This document shows positions 56,980 to 64,000 of a stretch of 64,000 nucleotides of DNA, in pieces. Position 1 is the first letter of the stretch. Each line of letters opens with the position of its first letter. Position numbers and translations under genes: made by a program. Source of the stretch: Streblospio benedicti (Eukaryota > Annelida > Polychaeta > Spionida > Spionidae); assembly GCA_019095985.1 (NCBI GenBank), contig CM032661.1:5739227-5803226 (forward strand), in the 5' to 3' direction. The notes below the pieces were generated by a model. It saw only the letters and a list, made by a program, of their open reading frames with translations, made no database searches and was not told where the DNA came from.

Positions 56980-57125
56980 CAGTAGAATCACGTTATATAG
57001 ATAATGCTTCTCTCAAATATTATGCAATACTTTTAAGGTTAGTTTCATTTCCCTTCAAATTCATAAGGAAAGTGCACCAGTTGGATATTGAATATTTGAC
57101 TATTCATTTTCAAATTTCTACATCT
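56980..57125. mobile_element. Family E MITE, right end degraded
   Basis: TA-CAGTAGAATCACGTTAT, GGTTAGTTTCATTTCCCTTC, GCACCAGTTGG. The 3' terminus merges with the tail of SINE A. Confidence 0.65.
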
Positions 57126-57292
57126 CTCGTATCTTTCTACCAAGCATATTTCTACCACGATACACATATCTGAAGATCAGTTTTGCAACCCTAAGCTTCC
57201 ATTTGACTACATAAAGTGGCCCTGGTGGTAATCGAACTAACAACCTTAAGTTTGTGAGACCAGAATGACACCATCATCCCGAGCAAGCATTG
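57125..57292 (-). mobile_element. SINE A copy 3
   Basis: Minus strand: GATGATGGTGTCATTCTGG, TAGTTCGATTACCACC (B box), ATGGAAGCTTAGGGTTG, CAGATATGTGTATCG and a pyrimidine-free tail. Confidence 0.75.
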
Positions 57293-58495
57293 GGAAAAAC
57301 ACTCACACACATATACATTTGACTACTATCCCTACAGATTCATTATACAAAGTTTCTACTGTATCTACGACAAGTTTGTTTTCCACTAAGTCAATGAGCT
57401 CCAAATCGTCTGATCCAAGGTCCCAGCGTACAAAGAATTTTAATTGAACATTCACAAAATGATAAATATTTACCATACACATGTATCTCGGCTTTACCAA
57501 CACGCCCAATGACGACGTTTTGGAGCCGAAAGCTGACGTTAAGCAGACCTGTATCGTGTTGGAGTGTAAGTATTGGTGTAAGTTTCATTGGTCGTCTAAT
57601 TCTCATAGTATTGTGCAAATATTTCAAAGTATTTAATGTAATGTGGAGAAATGTAAGACCACAAGCAGGCATGAGGACCACCCATTGTTCCTTCCTTTGC
57701 TTTCATTGCTGCCAACAATACGGCTATCACCTCCATTGAACAATACTCCGGTTCCAAGTAGTGTGTCTTATGTGGTAACAGGTTCCATAAGCCACCAGAC
57801 GCAACGTGATTTCTTCTGAATAATTGGTTTTAACTACTTGCTTTCACCACAGGCTCCTGAATTGGTGTTTATGGACTTGACCACTAGTTTATTATGAGAA
57901 AAGGGTTAAAAGACAGTTATAAGAAAAGTTTAAAAAAAGACTCCTTAATCAAACATTTAAACTTCTTTTCACAAACTATTCAAAAGTCATGTTTAGAAGT
58001 GTATACAGAATGATACTGGTGCCTTTGATTTCCAATGGGATTTTTGTAAAATACAATCACTAAAATCACTGGCATGTCTTTGTTTAGACAAAAGCTATAT
58101 TATTGTATGCAGAATACGTTACGTGTTTAAATTTTTTAAAAATACTTCCATATCTTGAAAAACATATAATTTGTATATCAGAAAAAAAACTGTGAAAACG
58201 ATATCAGAAAAAAAGTTACCAGATAACCATTGAACTAACAGGCCGTGATTCCATCAACGATGCACATATTAATTTACCACTTTTACCGTGTATTTTGTGG
58301 TTTAAGCATCATGATGCTGGCTAATTTTCATGTTTGTTAAATATGTTAGGAAAACTGCGGTTACGTTGAGGTTTGGCAAATTAGTGTAAAATGACTAAGG
58401 CTGAAGATATTTACACCAATTTACATTCAAATCATCCTCTTGTTCTGATTCATACACATAATTTGGATGTTGCGGCTTCAATCCCTGAACAGAAT
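57293..58495. other. Nothing recognised
   Basis: AT-rich. Overlapping short open frames at 57391-57739 on both strands have no domain. Confidence 0.4.
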
Positions 58496-58497
58496 AC

Positions 58498-58680
58498 ATG
58501 CTCTTTTCTGCATTCTAAAGATCCAATATTTCTAACCTTCTCTTTCTCATCTCACTTACTATACACTAAATTTCTATCATGATAGACATAGCTGAAAACA
58601 GATTTTACAATCGTAAATTTCCATTTGACTACATTAGGGTAACTTTAACAGCTTTCTGTTTGGAATGATATCATCATTCT
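58498..58680 (-). mobile_element. SINE A copy 4 (left arm of an inverted pair)
   Basis: Minus strand: ATGATGATATCATTCC, ATGGAAATTTACGATTG, CAGCTATGTCTATCATGA. The B-box region is altered. Confidence 0.68.
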
Positions 58681-58835
58681 GGTTACACAACTTTGGGGTC
58701 GTGAGTTCGAGTTTGCCAGGGCCACTTGATTACAAAGTGTAAGGTTTTACAATCGTAAAACCTGTCTTCAGCTATGTCTATTGCAGTAGAAATATGTTTG
58801 ATGGTAAGATAGACAGATGTGCGAGAGAACATTGG
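58668..58835 (+). mobile_element. SINE A copy 5 (right arm)
   Basis: TCATCATTCTGGTTACACAA, GTGAGTTCGAGTTTGCC (B box), CCTGTCTTCAGCTATGTC. Carries a small hairpin AGGTTTTAC-AATC-GTAAAACCT at 58752-58773. Confidence 0.72.
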
Positions 58836-59462
58836 AAATCTAATTCCAAGCATTGTATTGGGGAATACATATATTATATAAAGATCCTATACGTTTTCTA
58901 AGTACATGTTGTTCTTGTATTTCAATCCCTTGACTTTTACAACATCAAAATATCATAAATAGCAGTCAGTAGCAGGGATAACATTCCAACAAGAATGAAT
59001 TACATGTAGGTCAGAAGCCTGTAAATAAAATCAAGTCCAACATTAACTATTAAAAGCAGGAATGACAAAGTATCTTGTTTCCTACGACAACGATAATAAA
59101 CCTTCCTCCGTATAAAATGTTTAATTACATTGGCAATTAAAAGGATAGGTTCCTAATTCCATTGGCGTATTACATATCGTAGAAAGTAAAATTGCCACCG
59201 CTACTTTGTAAAGCAATCTAGTAACAGCCAGTATAACGTTGCCGTTTTTCTATTCAGCGCGATAATTGTTACAACATAACTTTTGTCACATTCCCCCCAC
59301 ATAAATAAAGTTCGCTGCGGGAGGCCAGCAGATTACAATTGTCAGACCACTAAGTAGACGAGAATGTATCACCAACTTAGCACTTTTGGTTTTCGTGTTC
59401 AGGGCTATCTTTTATTCGGGACCTCACATGAAGGAAAACCAGGCTCCAAAATATCAATTGTA
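58836..59462. other. Nothing recognised
   Basis: Unique sequence, AT-rich; a GC-moderate part lies at 59200-59460. Confidence 0.35.
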
Positions 59463-59634
59463 TAGTCGAACCTCTCTATAAAGTCCACCCTCAACTGGTC
59501 TCAATATAGAGAGGTGGTTTCATTATGGAGAGGTTCGTGGTTGTCTTTTTTTGAAGGCTACGGATTGTGGAAAATGAACCTATTATAGAGGTGGTCTCGC
59601 TATATAGGTGGTCTAAATGGTAGGTTCTACTGTA
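59463..59634 (-). mobile_element. Family D MITE
   Basis: TAGTCGAACCTCTC to GTAGGTTCTACTG-TA; full length. Confidence 0.88.
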
Positions 59635-60229
59635 TAACATTAAAGAAACACCAGCCCCCAAAAATCAATTTGTATAACTTTCAATTCAGCCCAGCAAATT
59701 GTCAGATGCAAGAAATGAGTGAATAACAACAGAATCCAGAACACAGAATTCGCGCATCCAAACAGTTGTGGAAACATTGTCAACAATTCCTCTGTAAACC
59801 AGCAAAACAGAATGAAACAGTTGAAAACAAGCTGTGAACTAGAACACAGAAGTAACAAAGGTACCAGGAAATCAGTGCTGTCTGTATTATATAGGCTGTG
59901 TTAGCGAATTTCTTCTGAAGGTACAAAGAAGAGCTTCATAGGTCTATGGGAATCTCTTTTAAACTGTATATATTGAGTTTGACGATATCTCTTTTCAATA
60001 ACTCGTGATTTGAATAATACACAATTTAGCCATCCAAAAATGCTCCATTTCAATGAAGATTGTCTTCATATCTCTATGATGGGACGGTAGCTTAATGAAT
60101 CATCATCTCTGCCCATCCGTTCTAATTTTTCTCTGTAAACTATCGTCTGGTATTCGACTCCCAAAGTACATTTATGGTCACAGTTCATAATATGTTATAG
60201 CATCTTACTGTAGAACCCTATACATTGTA
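59635..60229. other. Nothing recognised
   Basis: AT-rich unique sequence. Confidence 0.35.
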
Positions 60230-60560
60230 CCTGATTGAGAATCTACCTCTGTCCTCGGCTACAATGCACCGATTGTTTCAAGCTCACTTTTTTACCTCTC
60301 ACAGGTGCAGCAGGAAGAAGCAATAGAAAGTCGCGCAATAATATTTGTGTAAGGCCGTGTCAGTGGCTGCGAATTTCGTGTTGGGCGAATGTAATTAAAA
60401 ACGCGGGCGATGGGAGTCGTCTCTCCTTGTCAATGTGTCATGTTCCCCATGTAAAGGGCCAGCACCATGTTTTGCCGATGATATGATGATGTATTAGGTG
60501 AACAACGCGGGCTTTTCCGCCGAGATAATTAACCTAAGAACAATACGAGCGATTGGTATA
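60230..60560. promoter_or_regulatory. Candidate cis-regulatory island
   Basis: Repeat-free; CGCGCAATAATATTTGTGTA and GTAATTAAAAACGCGGGC motifs. A plus-strand acceptor-like CTCTCACAG at 60302 has only a 44-bp frame behind it. Confidence 0.3.
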
Positions 60561-60774
60561 AAGATGCCATTGTATGGGACGTGTTTTGACTAACCTCAAG
60601 ATCGCAGCCACCACACAGGTAGCCAGTTAAAGTTGTCACTTATATTTTCGTACTTTTGTAAACATCTGTATGTAGTTGAACAAGGATGGCTTTTCCGCCG
60701 ATGCTGAGATAATTAAACTAAGAACGATACAGAAGAGCCTTAAGTTTGTAATAAAAAATACATTTTTATATAAA

Positions 60775-60892
60775 TAAGACAGTTTTTTTTTATCATGATT
60801 CCAAACCTTTGTAAAGAGAACAAAATGAACCTCAAGTAAAAAGACCACCTCTCTTTTGAGACAAGTCCCACAGATGAGAGATTCTGCTACAG
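60775..60892 (+). mobile_element. Family D MITE, 5' truncated
   Basis: Inner ATTCCAAACCTTTGTAAAGA to GAGAGATTCTGCTAC. Confidence 0.75.
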
Positions 60893-61284
60893 TTGAACAA
60901 CAGCTGCTTTAATAGAGATAATTAAGCAAAAACAATACAAGTGATTTGCATAATGAAGTCATTGTATAGAAATGTGCAAAGAATGTATATATGTGTATAG
61001 AAATAGAATGTTCCAGATCGCTGATATTGGAGACAACCTACTGATATATTTTATAATTTAGTTGAAGGCAAATGAAACTAAACTCCATTTAACAAAACAA
61101 TTGAGACTAATACAACGCTCTTCTGTAGATATCCTCCACAACCCACGCAGGTGATGTGTTTTGACAAACCCACAATACACCACACAAGTAGCCAGTTAAC
61201 GCTGTCACTTGTATTTTCATAAACATCTAATAAGTTTTCAATTGGTCCATTATCAGTACGTAATCAGACGGAAAAGGAAGGCAA
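60893..61284. other. Nothing recognised; internal duplication
   Basis: ATAATTAAGC..AACAATAC at 60920 echoes segments at 60525 and 60708. CACACAGGTAGCCAGTTAA at 60612 echoes CACACAAGTAGCCAGTTAA at 61182, suggesting an older ~570-bp duplication of 60500-60660 and 61060-61210. Confidence 0.5.
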
Positions 61285-61464
61285 AGTACAGCCTCCAATT
61301 AGAACCACCTCTATATTAAGAGACAACCTCTGTAATGAGACCATTTCTAGGGGTCACAAATCTTCGACATGATCCCACCACGAACCTCCATACAGAGACC
61401 ACCTCTCCATCGAGACCACTTGAGGCCAGCCCCTACAGTGGTCTTTATAGAGAGGTCCACTGTA
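61285..61464 (+). mobile_element. Family D MITE
   Basis: AGTACAGCCTCC to GAGAGGTCCACTG-TA; full length. Confidence 0.87.
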
Positions 61465-61844
61465 GCCAGTTTAGTTAAGGACAAGATGTATGGGGTAATT
61501 AATATTACCACTTACAAGTTGAGACTCCTATTCTTTGGATAAAGTCCCCTTCTAGCAATTCATCTTTCATACCAGGTAGTTTATTGGCTTTTCAAATGCA
61601 TGAAGGAGATTGAAAAGACTCTTGTGAATTTATTATAAATTTCTTGGTCGCCATATAGACCATCTGCTATGGATTTTTTAATAACTCAAAATGGTTTTGG
61701 GGTTTGTTGATGGATTTTTGTTATTTCTGTTCTAATGTTTTTTGTGGGTTATTCTAGATGAAAATATCACAGACAAATAGTTATTATACACTGTATATGT
61801 ATGCGTATATTTGATTGTTTCCCCATGATAATGAATTGATTCAA
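61465..61844. other. Nothing recognised
   Basis: AT-rich sequence. Confidence 0.35.
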
Positions 61845-62037
61845 TTTCCATCAATCTCCCTCTCTGCCACATATCTCTCTATCAAGCATGATATTTCTAC
61901 TACGATACACATAGCTGAAGACAAGTTTTACAACCTTAAACTTCCATTTAACTATATCAAATGGCCCTGATGGGACTCGAACTCACGACCATGGAGACCA
62001 GAATAATACCATCATCCTAAGCAGTGGGCTGTTAAAG
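61845..62037 (-). mobile_element. SINE A copy 6
   Basis: Best head of the family. Minus strand: CCCACTGCTTAGGATGATGG, GTGAGTTCGAGTCCCATC (B box), GGAAGTTTAAGGTTGTAAAA, CTTGTCTTCAGCTATGTG, GAGAGATATGTGGCAGAG tail. Confidence 0.78.
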
Positions 62038-62834
62038 TGGATGGACAAACCGTTGTCTCTGTAACCCTCATCACAGTAAATAAAATCTTTTTGGATTCAA
62101 AATGTCATTATACAGACATAAGTCTATTGTTTAAAAGAGAAAATTCAATAAAATTAACATTACCAATTACTTGTACAAATTTAAAATGCACACCAAGGCA
62201 TAAGAATTCCCCTATGATGGACAAAAAACATCAAACTGTTTTTTACTTGAATTATGCACGGCTTCCCTTCTCTTCTCTACCTTAACTGCCATCGAATGAA
62301 TTAGCCCATTGTTTAAATTGTCATTACTTCGCACCATTTCAGGTCTTCACATTAATGGCCCATTCCAATAAATCTTATTCCTAAGTGCCACAACTCATTG
62401 CTTTGGCATTTCATGCGATTTCAAATGCTGCGACATCAATTGAGTGTAAAATCCTGATGACTTTCCATTAAACTACATTGTTTATCTCAAGGGGGGAAAG
62501 TGCTGCGCGGAATCACAATACACTCGCTTCATTTCAAATTCTGCCCATTGTTAAAAAATAATCAACCCACTGTAAAATATGCGTACTGAAACGTTATAAA
62601 TAATTTGTTCATCGAATCGATACAGACTTTTTATATTTTGTATAGATAATAATTGCAGACAGCTAGTTGTTAAAGCCAGTACAGGAAAATTGAGAAAGAT
62701 GAGTACAAAATTGCAGTTTGGTCTAAATAAGGGCTATGCTGGATAGTTAAATGAGGATCTTTTAAAAATTACTATCACTGTAATTGTCCTTTTAGAGCAT
62801 TTTCAGACCACCGTATACACATTGTTTTGTCAGC
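62038..62834. other. Nothing recognised
   Basis: AT-rich unique sequence; 62280-62540 is more complex and may be regulatory. Confidence 0.35.
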
Positions 62835-63060
62835 ATGTTCACCTGCTTGGTGGCACAATGGTAGTGGTCCAGGGTTCGAGTCCTGGCAGGGGCTATGTGA
62901 TATAGACTTATGGACATGGGGTAAGAATCCTCAATTACAATACTTACACCCACATTAGTAGTGGTTCAGAGTTTGAGTCCTGGCAGAGGCTCTGTGATAT
63001 AGACCTAGAGACTTGGAGAAAGAACTCTATAATGGCAATAGTTACACCCAAGTCCATGAA
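62835..63060 (+). mobile_element. tRNA-derived SINE with tandem partial duplication
   Basis: GGTGGCACAATGGTAGTGG and CAGGGTTCGAGTCCTGGC (B box) at 62850-62890. B box and body (GTTTGAGTCCTGGCAGAGGC, TGTGATATAGACCTA) repeat at 62963-63055. The A and B boxes are unusually close, so the head is probably deleted. Confidence 0.68.
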
Positions 63061-63470
63061 AATACAATATATTTATGTACAAATGTACACAGTTTCAATA
63101 TACAGCTACCACCAGCTCTACTTAAATGTCTTCAAAATTCTCTTCTAACTGATACAAATACATAACCAAATCGTAATAAACCAACTGCAAAGTTTACAGA
63201 TACAAACATATTGTGTGTGATTCAGAAACTAAATTTTAACGCAATTACTGTGACGTTTCTAAAAGATACAAAACTCAAAGAATGATCGAGACGAAAGATA
63301 CAACAATACTCCTGAAGACAAAAAAAAAGCATCACGTGCAAACCCAGGCTCGTTTGTCGACAAACACCCCTCCCAAAAGCCTGCGTTTTGTTGTGGACAC
63401 AATAACACACTTGCGTCCATAACGACCTCGTGCACGGTTGGCAAATAGACAGTGCAAGAGCAGAGGAATA
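63061..63470. other. Nothing recognised
   Basis: AT-rich unique sequence. Confidence 0.35.
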
Positions 63471-63650
63471 CAGTAGAACCTCTCTATCGAGACTGCTTGA
63501 GGAACTGACTTAAAGTGATTTTGACGGCCAGGTGGTCTTTATATAGAGGTTCCCATTGGAATCATTTTGAAGGATTGTGACCGAGAAAAGTGGTCCTATT
63601 ACAGAGGTGGTCTCCCTATAGCAGTGGTCTCAATCGGATGTTCTGCTGTA
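63471..63650 (-). mobile_element. Family D MITE
   Basis: TA-CAGTAGAACCTCTC to GGATGTTCTGCTG-TA; full length (180 bp). Confidence 0.88.
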
Positions 63651-63900
63651 AACCGCACGCAGCACTATTTTCTCAGCACTTACGGCAGGCGTGAAAGGGT
63701 AGCCCCATTTTCAATTACGCCGTGCAAAGTATACGTTAATTGCGCCGATGCCGGAAAGGCAGTGAGTTAGCGGGCGTGTTGGCAGTGAAAGGCACAAATC
63801 GGCGGCCGTTCTAAGCAAATGGAAGCGTTGTTTGGCTGATGGGCGATGTTGCTGTGCTCTTTTCTGTAGCATTGTGTATACCAGGGAAAAATTGATCGTG
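63651..63900. promoter_or_regulatory. Candidate cis-regulatory island
   Basis: Repeat-free GC-shifted block with TTTTCAATTACGCC and ACGTTAATTGCGCC homeobox-like motifs. Confidence 0.28.
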
Positions 63901-64000
63901 TTGTACTTTGAGAGAAAAAGTGATATTCGATTGGCAAGTGAAGGTGTGAGTTGTTGTTTAAATGCTGTACAAAAAATCTCAATACAGCTTTGTATGCAAT

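Noticed and set aside
56772-57173. 133-codon plus-strand open frame
   Set aside because: It runs into family E and SINE A sequence, so at least the second half is repeat-derived.
60302-60350. Plus-strand micro-exon after CTCTCACAG
   Set aside because: Only about 44 bp are open, the donor is weak, and the block looks like an enhancer.
3696-63650. Recurring peptide WSYYRGGLFIEVVLIGGSTV-like in many open frames
   Set aside because: It is simply the translation of family D MITEs read in reverse. The frame is not maintained between copies in a way that indicates a protein.
1-64000. Irx TALE homeodomain coding sequence
   Set aside because: I looked for the homeodomain on both strands because of Sowah linkage and saw none. 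Irx must be outside the window.

Overview
The window is eukaryotic, non-coding-rich DNA from an animal, most likely a marine invertebrate bilaterian. Very little is coding, introns are long and spliced with canonical GT..AG sites, and the DNA is full of short DNA transposon relatives (MITEs), tRNA-derived SINEs and minisatellites. I cannot name the phylum from sequence alone. There is one 100-N assembly gap (7867-7966).

The gene I can identify is Sowah (sosondowah ankyrin-repeat family) on the minus strand. Its last coding exon (22973-22468) and the preceding 73-bp exon (43593-43521) are joined by a 20.5-kb intron. The splice sites and reading phase match exactly across the junction: the ankyrin-repeat piece GYTPLHLAAMHG...VQGY runs into GADPNIRDYSG, the SOWAH signature that follows the ankyrin repeats. 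I found no earlier Sowah exons up to 64000; they probably lie beyond the window. A second, unrecognised minus-strand exon (2412-2243) has good splice sites and a GC-rich open frame, and probably belongs to the next gene downstream.

Sowah is known to be linked to Iroquois (Irx) homeobox genes across bilaterians, with Irx enhancers lying inside Sowah introns (the Irx-Sowah regulatory block). No Irx coding sequence is in this window. The large intron and both flanks do hold about twenty repeat-poor, GC-shifted islands with homeobox/Sox-type motifs, and several CTCF-like sites. These are the best candidates for that regulatory landscape.

Layout: 1-2242, AT-rich sequence, a LINE/SINE tail and a minisatellite that touches the donor site of the unknown exon. 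2243-2412, the unknown exon. 2413-22467, intergenic or intronic DNA with MITEs, SINEs, the gap and candidate regulatory islands. 22468-22973, Sowah last exon. 22974-43520, giant Sowah intron with a CpG island near 29600-29950, islands near 24.0, 26.0, 30.7, 32.9, 35.5 and 40.4 kb, and complex tandem repeats. 43521-43593, Sowah ankyrin exon. 43594-64000, upstream intron with islands, SINEs, a hammerhead-like Penelope-type remnant, and dense MITEs.

The dominant repeat (called family D here) has about 43 copies or fragments. It is a 150-190 bp near-palindrome that begins CAGTAGAACCTC and ends GAGGTTCTACTG, flanked by TA, and is made of internal GAGACCACCTCTATAATAAG sub-repeats. It covers roughly a tenth of the window. 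Family labels A to J are mine. Orientation '+' for family D means the internal CCAAACCTTCATAAAGAGAC reads on the + strand.
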